Below, piece by piece: positions 52,084 through 59,938 of a DNA stretch of 64,000 nt. The position numbers and the translations under genes were made by a program. The notes beneath the pieces were generated by a model. The model was not told the origin of the DNA. It did not search any database and worked only from the letters and a program-made list of their open reading frames with translations. The DNA lies in contig NZ_CP016452.1 in the NCBI RefSeq assembly GCF_001713395.1, positions 1,302,001 through 1,366,000 of the forward strand, given 5' to 3'. Position 1 is the stretch's first letter. Each line of letters starts with the position of its first letter. The DNA is from Sinorhizobium sp. RAC02. Its GTDB lineage: Bacteria; Pseudomonadota; Alphaproteobacteria; Rhizobiales; Rhizobiaceae.

Positions 52084-53600
52084 GCGGTTGATCCTATGGT
52101 GTTGGCGGGTGCGGCGGCGAGGCGACGGATGGCCTTGCCGGAATCGGTCTTGGGCAAAGTGTCCCGGAACTCGACGAGCTTCGGGACCATGTGGTCTTCG
52201 AGGTTTCGGGCACAGAAGCGCATGACATCCCGCTCGGTCAGCGCGGGGTCGGTGGCGACGACGACGGCTTTCACGACCTGCCCGAGCACATCATGCGGCA
52301 CACCGACGACGAGCGCTTCCGCTATGCCCGGCATGCGGCAGAGCACGTCCTCGACGGCCTTCGGCGCGACCTTCTCGCCGCGCGATTTGATGATGTCGTC
52401 CAGACGGGCGACGAAGGTGAGATAGCCATCCGCATCCGCTGTGAAAAGATCGCCGGTGTATAGCCGCAGGGCGCCGGTGCGCGGATCCGACCGCAACGAT
52501 TGGCGCGTCGCCGCCTCGTTTTGCCAGTAACCGCGCATGACATGCGGTCCGCTGATCACGAGTTCGCCAACCGCCCCGGGGGGCAACGGGTCGCCCGCTT
52601 CGTCGATGACTTCGGCATGGGTTCCCGGAATGGCGATGCCGACGGAGCCGCGCCGGGTGTCGAGCTCTTCCGGCGGCAGCCAACTGACGCGGGTGCATTC
52701 GGTCTGGCCGTACATGATGTAGAGGCGGGCCTGCGGCAGGAAGGCGCGCAGTCCGTCGACATGGGCAAGCGGCAGCGGCGCGGCCGCGCTCGTCACGTAG
52801 CGCAGGTTGGCAAAATAAGACGGGTCGAGTTCCCGGGCCTGCAGCATCATGGCCGCCATGGTCGGCACCAGCGGGAAGCCGGTTACGCGCTCGTCGCGGA
52901 TCTTCTCGAAGATTGCTTGCGGGAAGGCGAACGACTTTTCGATGACCAGCGTCGCGCCGACGCGCATCGCGGTCACGAGTTGGGTGAGCCCGTAGCCGAA
53001 GGACAGGGGAAGCACGACGAGGATGACGTCGGAGGCGGTGTTTTCAAGATAGCTGGTGATCGACCGGGCGGCCGCGTCCATGTTCTCATGGGCAAGCATC
53101 ACGCCCTTGGGCTCGCCTGTCGATCCCGACGTGTATATCAGCGCGGCGAGGTCCGTGTCCGGGTGTGTTTCGGGGCCGAGCGGATCCGCTTCAAGCCCGG
53201 TATCGAAACTGCCCCCATCGCCTGTGACGAGGCGCGGTATATCTGTGAGTTCCGGCACTCCCTGAACAATGGGCTCCAACCGTCCTTCGACAATCAGCAT
53301 TGCAGGACGGCAATCCCGTGCAATCTGCTCGAGGCGGGCAGTTTTGCTGGCAGGATTGACGGGGCAGATCGCTGCGCCAGCGATCCACGTGGCAAAAATC
53401 GCGACAGCCGCCCGCCAGCCATTGTCGAGCAGGATGAGGACGCGGTCGCCGGGACCGATGCCGTTCGCGCGGAGTGTCGCAGCCATGCGGGTGGAGAGAT
53501 CGAGAAAACGTGCGTAGCTCAGCCGCGTCTCCCCCGCGACGATCGCCGTCCTGGCGCCATCGCGGGCTGCGCTGTCTTGAAGATACCGCTCGATCCGCAT
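52080..53600 (-). CDS. AMP-dependent acyl/amino-acid ligase (ANL superfamily)
   Basis: A 506-residue ANL enzyme. Signature A3 is AALIYTSGSTGEPKGVMLAHENM; further cores are YIMYGQTECTRVSWLPPEE (A5), LYTGDLFTADADGYLTFVARLDDIIKSRGEKVAPKAVE (A7-A8) and the C-terminal catalytic lysine in LPKTDSGKAIRRLA. It activates a carboxylic or amino acid with ATP and probably loads it onto the ACP encoded 14 bases upstream. The chain is shorter than long-chain fatty acyl ligases and resembles D-Ala-type or aryl/acyl-ACP ligases. The substrate is unknown. Confidence 0.9.
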   Translation of the reverse strand: MRIERYLQDSAARDGARTAIVAGETRLSYARFLDLSTRMAATLRANGIGPGDRVLILLDNGWRAAVAIFATWIAGAAICPVNPASKTARLEQIARDCRPAMLIVEGRLEPIVQGVPELTDIPRLVTGDGGSFDTGLEADPLGPETHPDTDLAALIYTSGSTGEPKGVMLAHENMDAAARSITSYLENTASDVILVVLPLSFGYGLTQLVTAMRVGATLVIEKSFAFPQAIFEKIRDERVTGFPLVPTMAAMMLQARELDPSYFANLRYVTSAAAPLPLAHVDGLRAFLPQARLYIMYGQTECTRVSWLPPEELDTRRGSVGIAIPGTHAEVIDEAGDPLPPGAVGELVISGPHVMRGYWQNEAATRQSLRSDPRTGALRLYTGDLFTADADGYLTFVARLDDIIKSRGEKVAPKAVEDVLCRMPGIAEALVVGVPHDVLGQVVKAVVVATDPALTERDVMRFCARNLEDHMVPKLVEFRDTLPKTDSGKAIRRLAAAPANTIGSTA

Positions 53601-53614
53601 GATCGTTTCCGCCG

Positions 53615-53869
53615 TCAGGCCGCCTGCTTGCGGGCGATGAAGCCGGCAATCCGGTCGATCGTATCGAGGTTGGCCGGAACGATATCGGCGTCGGCCACCC
53701 GAATGGCAAAACGCTCTTCGAGGAAGCCGACGAGTTCGAGAATGCCCGTCGAATCGATCAGGTCATTGTCGATCAGCGACAGGTCTGCCGGCAGCGGATG
53801 GCTGTCGTCTCCGAAAAGAAAATTCTCCACCACGAAGGCGCGGATGGCGGTTCTGGTTTCGTCGGTCAT
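53615..53869 (-). CDS. Acyl carrier protein
   Basis: An 84-residue acidic carrier. The phosphopantetheine site is in DLIDSTGILELVGFLEE (Ser about 39, with D before it). It is not the housekeeping AcpP, which has DSLDTVE. It is coupled to the AsnB-type gene by ATGA and followed by the acyl-AMP ligase, so it most likely carries an activated amino or acyl group as a thioester. Such carriers occur in dlt-like alanylation and in small-molecule pathways. Confidence 0.9.
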   Translation of the reverse strand: MTDETRTAIRAFVVENFLFGDDSHPLPADLSLIDNDLIDSTGILELVGFLEERFAIRVADADIVPANLDTIDRIAGFIARKQAA

Positions 53870-55827
53870 TCTTGGTGTATCCCGATCCTCGGTGCGGTTT
53901 GTGATGATTGCGCAGCGTCCAGACCGCGCAGCAGTTCGGTCGACAGCACGCCGATGAAGGCCGCGTTGTCGCGAAATCCGGTGACGTGTCCCTTGAGGAC
54001 CTTTTCCTTCAACTTGCCCACTGCCGGAGCATTGAACAATCCGCTTTGCGCGAGCCGTGCCGGCGACAGCACGGCGTCGAGATAGGCCGGCGCGTTGGGC
54101 GCGGCAAAACTCTCGCTATCAGGCGCGCGGTAGGGCTGTTTCGGCCGATCGATGATCTCGGCCGGCACGAGACCGCGGGCGGCTTGCTTGAGGATGTGCT
54201 TTTCCTTCAGGCCGAGCAGCTTGGTCTCCGGGGAGAGGCTCGCGGCAAAGCCAACCACGCGGTGATCGAGGAAAGGAAAACGCCCTTCCACGGCATTCGC
54301 CATCATCACCCTGTCGCCCTGGCTGGAGAGGATGTAGCCGGGCAGCAGAAAGGCCGTTTCGAGATATTGCGCCTGATGCAGCGGATGCCAGCGGCCAAAA
54401 TCGGCCGGCAACTGGGCTGCCAGGTCCGCCGCCGCATCGTAGTCGCCGATCGCCTGCTTGAGGTCGGCGGAAAAGAAGAGTTTGGCGGCCGATGTCGAGC
54501 GGAAGCGCGGGCGGTGCGAATAGAGCGGATCGTCCAGCGCCTCGGACCCGAAGGAAAAGAAACGCGCGAGATAATCCGGTGACTGCTGCTTGAGGCCGGG
54601 CAGATAGGGGTAAAGCCGCTGGAAGAGGCGCGGGCGCCGGTTGGAGTCCGGCTGCCGGCCGCAGAAGCGCCGGACCCGAGCCTCGCGAAACAGGTCATAC
54701 CCGGCGAAAATCTCGTCTGCGCCTTCACCGGTCAGGACGACCTTCATGCCCTGATCGCGCACGCGCCCGGCGAGCAGGTGAAGCGGGACAGGCGCGGTGC
54801 GCAGGATCGGGCGCTCGATATGGCGCATCACATCTGGCAGGTGCTCCGCGATTGCCGCGGTGGAGCATTCGACGCTGTCTGAAGCGGTGCCGAGTGTCGC
54901 GGCCATTTGGCGCTGCCAGGCGCTTTCATCGTGTTCTTCGCTGCGGAACGTCAGTGAAAATGTCCTGAGCCCCTGGGTGACGGTGCGGGCTGCAAGCGCC
55001 GAGATCAGCGAAGAGTCGAGGCCACCGGAGAGATAGGCGCCAACGGGGACGTCGGCGCGCAGGCGGATGCGGGTTGCGTCCGTCAGGAGCGCTCGCAGCT
55101 CTTCTGCCTGCGCCTCCGGCGGGCCGGACGGTGCTGCGTCGCCGCGATCCGGGAAAGAGAGCTGCCACCAGGGGCGGATCGTCCTCTGGCCCTCTCGCAG
55201 GGTCATCACATGGCCGGGCGGAAGTTCGTGGATGCCGCGGAAGGCCGTTCTCGGCGGGATCGGGCACCAGAGCGTAAAGACCTGGTCGAGCGCCAGCGGG
55301 TCGATTTCGGCGGCGAAGCCGGGCAGGGCCAGCAGCGCCTTGATCTCAGAGGCGAAAAACAGCGCGCCCTCATGCTCGGTGTAGAAGAGCGGACGCACCC
55401 CCATGCGGTCGCGGGCGAGCACAAGAGTCCGCTGTTGCGCATCGTGGATGGCAAAGGCGAAATCGCCGTTGAAATCCTCAAGGCAATCGAGGCCCCTCCG
55501 CTGATAGGCGGCGAGCAGCACCTCGGTATCCGAGGTCGTGCGGAACCGGTGGCCACGGCTCTTCAGGTCGTCGCGCAGTTCGACATAGTTGAAGATTTCG
55601 CCGTTGAAGGAGACCGCGAGAGCATCGTCCTCAGTCGCCATCGGCTGGGCGCCGTCGGCAAGGCCGACGATAGAAAGGCGGGTATGGGCAAGGCCGGTAT
55701 CGCCGCGGATCAGAATGCCTTCGCCGTCCGGGCCGCGATGCCGCAGCGCCGCGACCATAAGACGAAGGTACTCAGCCGCCCGGTCCGGCGCGATGTTTCC
55801 CCCATGATAGCCCGCTATCCCGCACAT
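53866..55827 (-). CDS. Glutamine-dependent asparagine synthetase-type amidotransferase
   Basis: A 653-residue AsnB-type protein. ATG 55827 is chosen so that the nucleophile Cys2 follows (MCGIAGYHGG). The glutaminase domain contains LRHRGPDGEG, SFNGEIFNY and GDFAFAI; the synthetase domain has the PP-loop YLSGGLDSSLISAL and GEGADEIFAGYD. The length is greater than E. coli AsnB and typical of AsnB proteins found in surface-polysaccharide or exosortase-linked loci. In this operon it may transfer ammonia or an amine to an activated carboxyl group carried by the ACP. A classic asparagine role is less likely here. Confidence 0.88.
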   Translation of the reverse strand: MCGIAGYHGGNIAPDRAAEYLRLMVAALRHRGPDGEGILIRGDTGLAHTRLSIVGLADGAQPMATEDDALAVSFNGEIFNYVELRDDLKSRGHRFRTTSDTEVLLAAYQRRGLDCLEDFNGDFAFAIHDAQQRTLVLARDRMGVRPLFYTEHEGALFFASEIKALLALPGFAAEIDPLALDQVFTLWCPIPPRTAFRGIHELPPGHVMTLREGQRTIRPWWQLSFPDRGDAAPSGPPEAQAEELRALLTDATRIRLRADVPVGAYLSGGLDSSLISALAARTVTQGLRTFSLTFRSEEHDESAWQRQMAATLGTASDSVECSTAAIAEHLPDVMRHIERPILRTAPVPLHLLAGRVRDQGMKVVLTGEGADEIFAGYDLFREARVRRFCGRQPDSNRRPRLFQRLYPYLPGLKQQSPDYLARFFSFGSEALDDPLYSHRPRFRSTSAAKLFFSADLKQAIGDYDAAADLAAQLPADFGRWHPLHQAQYLETAFLLPGYILSSQGDRVMMANAVEGRFPFLDHRVVGFAASLSPETKLLGLKEKHILKQAARGLVPAEIIDRPKQPYRAPDSESFAAPNAPAYLDAVLSPARLAQSGLFNAPAVGKLKEKVLKGHVTGFRDNAAFIGVLSTELLRGLDAAQSSQTAPRIGIHQE

Positions 55828-55834
55828 GATGAGC

Positions 55835-56941
55835 CTATCCGAACCGGTCGCCGATGAGGCGGGTCCAGCCTTCGCCGGCAAGGCCGTTGAGGAAGGCATG
55901 CCCGTTCGTCATGGCGGCGAGGAGATCAGGGTTTCGGGAATGCACGACAGTCGAGGACGCGTGCAGGAAGCTGCATTTCTTGCCGATCATGGCATTGAGC
56001 AGGACCGGCTGCGTGCGGCCGCGCATGGCGACGAGTCCACGTTCATGGGCATTGCGCAACAGGCAGTCGATGACGACCGATTCTTGTCCGGGTGCGGCCA
56101 GGATCTGTACCGTGCGGCCGATGCCGCCGGGATTGCCGTAATAGAGATAGAGGCCGATCGCCTTGCCGGACCGGGATTTGACGGCATGCTGGACGCGCTC
56201 GCCATGCAGGGCCTTACGCTTGGCGTGTTGCAGCATCGCCGTCAGCGTCGGCTGATCCCAGGCAGGATGGAGGGGAAATTGCGTCACGAAGCTCTGGCAG
56301 AGGGCCGCAAACTCCTCGTCGTCGACCGGAACGTCTGCGAATGCGTCAGCCTTGCCGGCAAGTGGCGTATAGGAGATCCATGCGGATTTTCCGCGACGCC
56401 TGACCAGCGCGTCAGCCGCTTTCGCCACTGGCGAGAGCAGCCTGAGAGCGGACATCCGGCCGGCCGCGGCTTCCAGCGCGAAGGCGGCCGGTCGCAGGAC
56501 ACGCAGCCATTCGAGGCTGTAGGGGCCGAGCACGGTGGCGCGCATGCTGCGCCACATGTCGGTCGAAACATCGTTCGACGTTTCGGTAAAGGAAAAATCC
56601 TGCGGCCCGGAGAGTACGTCGCGCAGCAGGCGCGCACCGGCAAAGGGGTCGCTCTCGCGATCGTCGCAAGCGAAGGTGCCGCAGTTCGCAGCCCGCACGG
56701 CGCGGCCCTCGAATTCCATGCGCACCGGCAGGACACCGAGAAAGCCGGAAACGCTGCCGTCATCGCGCATATGGACGCGTGAGCGTATGTCGGGGTCGCG
56801 ATCGGTAAAATCCAGGAACAGCGCGCGCAGATAGGTTTTCAGGTCGTCGCCCGCCGGCTGCGCGCTCTTGCGCAGAAGCCGCTGGAAGAGATCCGCGACC
56901 GCATCGACATCCCCGACCTCAAATGAACGTACGCTCGGCAT
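55835..56941 (-). CDS. GNAT-like acyltransferase (function unknown)
   Basis: A 368-residue protein. Its first part (VRSFEVGDVDAVADLFQRLLR, then DGSVSGFLGVLPVRMEFEGRAVRAANCGTFACDDRE) resembles a GNAT N-acetyltransferase core, and the second half (GKAIGLYLYYGNPGGIGRTVQILAAPGQESVVIDCLLRNA) may be a second GNAT-like repeat, as in FemX-type proteins. It is the first gene of the five-gene operon, 7 bases before AsnB. An acyl or aminoacyl transfer from the ACP is plausible. The fold call is moderate and the function is not known. Confidence 0.6.
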   Translation of the reverse strand: MPSVRSFEVGDVDAVADLFQRLLRKSAQPAGDDLKTYLRALFLDFTDRDPDIRSRVHMRDDGSVSGFLGVLPVRMEFEGRAVRAANCGTFACDDRESDPFAGARLLRDVLSGPQDFSFTETSNDVSTDMWRSMRATVLGPYSLEWLRVLRPAAFALEAAAGRMSALRLLSPVAKAADALVRRRGKSAWISYTPLAGKADAFADVPVDDEEFAALCQSFVTQFPLHPAWDQPTLTAMLQHAKRKALHGERVQHAVKSRSGKAIGLYLYYGNPGGIGRTVQILAAPGQESVVIDCLLRNAHERGLVAMRGRTQPVLLNAMIGKKCSFLHASSTVVHSRNPDLLAAMTNGHAFLNGLAGEGWTRLIGDRFG

Positions 56942-57097
56942 CGCGACCTACTCGGACCCTGTCCCCATTGCGGTTCTCCGGCGAGCCACAGCCGCCCAGA
57001 CTTGCTTACGCGACGACCATGAAAAAAAGGTCAAGAAATGGGTTTGCCGGGTGGAGCGCGTTTCGCGTTTTGATGGAAAACCGCAATGCAGCAGGCG

Positions 57098-57123
57098 GCG
57101 CGCGGCATTTTGGGGCCGCGCGC
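57098..57123 (-). terminator. GC-rich hairpin downstream of the glutaredoxin-MauE gene
   Basis: GCGCGCGGC and GCCGCGCGC form a 9-base perfect stem with an 8-base loop, 12 bases after the stop of the minus-strand gene. No clear T-run follows. It is a possible transcription end. Confidence 0.45.
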
Positions 57124-57134
57124 GGCCTGGTAGG

Positions 57135-57920
57135 CTACATTGCGTGGGGTGCCGTGTATCCCAGCGCTGCCGCAGCCATCCAGATCGCCATGGCGATCAT
57201 CATCAGGTTTTCGGTCAGCGAGATGAAGCCGAGGGGGACGTTACTGGATCCGCCCACGCAGGCGCATTTCAACTCGCGCCGGTCGATATAGACCGCTTTG
57301 AACACCGAGACGGCCCCGATGGTGCCGATAAAGAGGGCGGTCGGGATCGACAGCCAATTGAGGGCGCCGGCCACCATCAGTACCCCGGCCAGGCCCTCGG
57401 CATAGGGGTAGATGTAGCTGTAGGGCACCCAGCGTTTCGCGAGCAGGTCGTAGTTCAGGAACATGGTCGCGAAGCTCTCGACATTCTGTAGCTTCAGCAT
57501 GGCAAGCACGACCATCGAGAAGGCGATGAACCACTCCGCCGCCTTCAGCGTGAAGGGCGTGCCGCTCACCGCGAAACTCACCGCCATGGCCATCAACGCC
57601 GTCAGCGTGAAGAGCACGATCACCGGCCGATAGCTGGTCGCCTTCGGGTCGGCGACGGGTTTCCCGAGAAAGCGGCGCAGGTCGTCATAGCCGCCGATAC
57701 GTTCGCCGTTGATAAAGACCTGCGGCGTGGTCGCCACCTCATGCTTGGCCTTGAAGGCGTCGGTCTCCTCGCGCGTCGTCAGGTGACGGTCGTCGACCAC
57801 ATAGCCCGAGCGGCGCAGAAGATCCTTCGCCTTGAGGCCATAGGGGCAGGTGTGGCCTGGCATCACCATGCGGTAGAGGATGGCCTTGCGGTCTGCATCC
57901 GGATTGATCCTGTCCAACAT
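57135..57920 (-). CDS. Glutaredoxin-MauE family membrane fusion protein
   Basis: A 261-residue protein. Residues about 8-80 are a glutaredoxin fold with the active site MPGHTCPYGLKAKDLL (one Cys plus Y-G, i.e. CPYG, a monothiol form) and TTPQVFINGERIGGYDDLRRFL. Residues about 95-255 hold four membrane helices of MauE/DoxX type (SFATMFLNYDLLAKRWVPYSYIYPYAEGLAGVLM). A Cys pair, LKCACVGGSSNVPLGF, lies near the end. ATG 57920 is chosen (GGAG 7 bases before). A mer-like promoter with a MerR-type operator lies directly upstream, so metal or redox induction is likely. Confidence 0.85.
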   Translation of the reverse strand: MLDRINPDADRKAILYRMVMPGHTCPYGLKAKDLLRRSGYVVDDRHLTTREETDAFKAKHEVATTPQVFINGERIGGYDDLRRFLGKPVADPKATSYRPVIVLFTLTALMAMAVSFAVSGTPFTLKAAEWFIAFSMVVLAMLKLQNVESFATMFLNYDLLAKRWVPYSYIYPYAEGLAGVLMVAGALNWLSIPTALFIGTIGAVSVFKAVYIDRRELKCACVGGSSNVPLGFISLTENLMMIAMAIWMAAAALGYTAPHAM

Positions 57921-57954
57921 CTCACGTCTCCTGTCTTGTGAAATCATTGGCAGG

Positions 57955-57986
57955 ACTATAAGTTCCGTACCATGGTACGGAGTCAA
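57955..57986 (-). promoter_or_regulatory. MerR-type promoter with 20-base spacer and 18-base operator
   Basis: On the minus strand, TTGACT (57986-57981) and TATAGT (57960-57955) are 20 bases apart, the stretched spacing typical of MerR-activated promoters. The spacer holds the perfect palindrome TCCGTACCATGGTACGGA (57964-57981), close to the mercury-operon operator. It drives the glutaredoxin-MauE gene. The divergent MerR start codon (57972) lies inside the palindrome. Confidence 0.85.
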
Positions 57987-58376
57987 CACCCTCAAGACCT
58001 CACGATCGGAAAACTTGCGGCGGCCGCCAATGTCGGCGTCGAGACGGTGCGGTTTTACCAGCGTCGCGGCCTGCTTTCGACGCCGAAGCGCCTGGACGGC
58101 ATCCGTCACTATGGTGAGTCGGATGTCAGCCGCCTCCGCTTCATCCGGCAAGCCCAGACGGCCGGTTTCACGCTGGAAGAAATCCGCCAGCTACTGACCC
58201 TCGATTCCGGCGAAAACCGCGCCGCCGTGCGCGACATGGCGAACAAGCGCCTTACCGAACTGGATGCCCGGATGAAAGAGCTTGAGAGGGCCCGGGCTTC
58301 GCTTCAAACGCTGGTTTCGGAATGCGCGGTCGGCAAGACCGGGCCGTGTCCGATCTTAAAGTCCTTTGCTTCGTAA
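57972..58376 (+). CDS. MerR family transcriptional regulator
   Basis: A 134-residue protein. The DNA-binding part is LTIGKLAAAANVGVETVRFYQRRGLLSTPKR, then GIRHYGESDVSRLRFIRQAQTAGFTLEEIRQLL, very like MerR of mercury operons. The metal loop near the C-terminus keeps two cysteines, SECAVGKTGPCPIL, but the Cys that MerR has at the start of the long dimer helix is absent (LDSGENRAAVRD). Classic Hg(II) binding uses all three, so it may sense another metal or a redox state. The only in-frame ATG (57972) lies within the operator; a plus-strand TATAAG at 57957-57962 implies a nearly leaderless mRNA. Confidence 0.88.
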   Translation: MVRSQHPQDLTIGKLAAAANVGVETVRFYQRRGLLSTPKRLDGIRHYGESDVSRLRFIRQAQTAGFTLEEIRQLLTLDSGENRAAVRDMANKRLTELDARMKELERARASLQTLVSECAVGKTGPCPILKSFAS

Positions 58377-58405
58377 GAAATCGGTGCCCGCAAGCGTGCC
58401 GAACG

Positions 58406-59497
58406 TCAGACCCCTGCGATGCTCATCCAGGCCGTGCCATTCCAGAACTGGAGCTGGTGCAGGGTCATGTTGTAGACGACCAGTCCTTCTGCCGGCGAGG
58501 CAATCGCGTTGCGTTGCGTCGTCGTCATGCGGGGCGGCAGGAAGCCGCGGGTCGTGCTGGCCATGTCGACCAATGCGGATGCGTTTGGTGCGGTGATGCC
58601 GATGCCGATCTGGCCGGTCGTCGCGATGCGGAAGGATTCGACCGTGTCATTGACCTTGAAGACCAGCGGATGGTTGCTCTTCGACGCCAGCATCACATTG
58701 TTCGTAAAGGTGCCCATTACGAAGCGGACATTGTTCGTCGTGTCTTGCCCTCGGAAGTAGGCAGCTCCCGCACCGGCCACACCGATCGTCTTGTCGTAGT
58801 TGAGAAGGCTGTCCGTCGCGCCGGGCTGGCCGACGGTCAAGAGGTAGCGAATGTCCGTGGTATTGATGCCGGCAAAGCCATCGGATGCCTTCAGATAGAG
58901 CGGAGTTTTCCAGGTGCTGCCGTCGGCGGAGACCTTTACCGAGAAATCGTCATTGCCGGCGAGGCCCATTTCCGCCCGGCCGGACCAGTTGGTCTGAAAC
59001 AGCATGGAGGCCGTGTTTGCGGCTGCCGCCTTGTTGACCTTGATCTGGTGACCCGCACCGGCATGGGTAAACAGGCTTGCGGCCGCGGCAACGGCGAGGC
59101 GATTGACGGTATCGGCATCCGTCTCGATGCCAAGCAGAGTGAGTCGCTCCGGTGTCGGCGCTGCCTTGATCCATGTGCTGTCGTGAAAAACATGGATCGC
59201 CTCGCCGGTGGCATCCCACAGCGTCCAGCCCGGCTGCGGTGGAAAAAACACCCAGACGCCATCCTGAAAGGCGGCGATCTTGTTCGTATGAGAGATGAAG
59301 GCGCCCGTCGGCGCGCTGCCGACCACGTGACGTTCACCCTCCACCGGCGCACCGGGCGGCGTATTGCTGCCGACGCCGCTCACGCGAATGTGGAGCACCG
59401 CATCGAGGATGCTCAGGGCCTCGTTGTGGGTGACGTGTTTCTGCGCCTGCGCCGGCATGATGTAGGGGAGTTTGAGGAGGTCGGTCTGTTCGCTCAC
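58406..59497 (-). CDS. DUF2793 family protein (phage-tail-like)
   Basis: A 363-residue protein. The first 140 residues match DUF2793, a module of alphaproteobacterial phage-like and gene-transfer-agent-linked proteins: TDLLKLPYIMPAQAQKHVTHNEALSILDAVLHI, then PPGAPVEGERHVVGSAPTGAF and FFPPQPGWTLWDATG. The rest has the weak repeats and Gly/Thr/Asn content of tail-fibre shafts, ending STTRGFLPPRMTTTQRNAIASPAEGLVVYN, a common fibre C-terminal motif. No other phage gene is near, so it is a lone, perhaps domesticated, gene. Confidence 0.8.
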   Translation of the reverse strand: MSEQTDLLKLPYIMPAQAQKHVTHNEALSILDAVLHIRVSGVGSNTPPGAPVEGERHVVGSAPTGAFISHTNKIAAFQDGVWVFFPPQPGWTLWDATGEAIHVFHDSTWIKAAPTPERLTLLGIETDADTVNRLAVAAAASLFTHAGAGHQIKVNKAAAANTASMLFQTNWSGRAEMGLAGNDDFSVKVSADGSTWKTPLYLKASDGFAGINTTDIRYLLTVGQPGATDSLLNYDKTIGVAGAGAAYFRGQDTTNNVRFVMGTFTNNVMLASKSNHPLVFKVNDTVESFRIATTGQIGIGITAPNASALVDMASTTRGFLPPRMTTTQRNAIASPAEGLVVYNMTLHQLQFWNGTAWMSIAGV

Positions 59498-59721
59498 GGT
59501 CGGGCTCCTGTGCGGATGGATGCCCAGTATGAGGCGGGCCGGCGGAGCGGGGACGAAACGGGCTGCGCTCAGCGCAGAATCAGGCGATTCAGCCGAAAAC
59601 CATCCTCTTGCGCCCCCGCTGCGCGAGGCGACGGAGCGCTAGCTCGAGACCGTTGGCGCCGCACATTTAAATGCGTTGGCATGGCCGCAGCTCACCCCGC
59701 GTCTCCCGTCGTTTGCGACGG

Positions 59722-59741
59722 TCATCACAGGCCTGTGATGA
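59722..59741. promoter_or_regulatory. Perfect 20-base palindrome
   Basis: TCATCACAGGCCTGTGATGA reads identically on both strands. It contains TCACA and TGTGA halves in the order opposite to a CRP site (TGTGA-N6-TCACA). It abuts another hairpin. It may be an operator or a terminator-like RNA hairpin for the neighbouring DUF2793 gene region. Confidence 0.4.
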
Positions 59742-59861
59742 ATTCCTGATTCTGGTTGAACGGAAGGACGGCCTTATTCCCTTGTTTTTGCCGCATTTTG
59801 CCAGCAAATGATTCTGCGTCGCTGCACGGTGCTTCGCCGATTGGAGCGCAGGAAACAAATG

Positions 59862-59894
59862 CAAAAAGCCTCGAGTGCGCGCACACCCGAGGCT
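59862..59894 (-). terminator. Rho-independent terminator of the cyclic-nucleotide-binding gene
   Basis: On the minus strand AGCCTCG and CGAGGCT (59894-59888 and 59873-59867) form a 7-base stem, and the stem is followed by a run of T (complement of AAAAA at 59863-59867). It lies 45 bases after the stop at 59939. Confidence 0.75.
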
Positions 59895-59938
59895 GGCAGG
59901 ATGACGGAAAGTCCGTCGGAAAAGCTGAAGGAATGGCC

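Larger units (their letters stand above)
59498..59938. other. Gene-free interval with tandem palindromes and a terminator
   Basis: No convincing gene is seen in 441 bases. It holds an 18-base-scale hairpin CCGTCG-TTTG-CGACGG (59706-59721) immediately followed by the 20-base palindrome at 59722-59741, a further palindrome CATTTAAATG near 59665-59674, and the terminator of the cyclic-nucleotide-binding gene at 59862-59894. A small RNA could be encoded here but I see no decisive sign. Confidence 0.45.

Noticed and set aside
57921..58376. A mercury-resistance operon
   Set aside because: No merA, merT or merP genes follow, and the MerR-like protein lacks one of the three mercury-binding cysteines.
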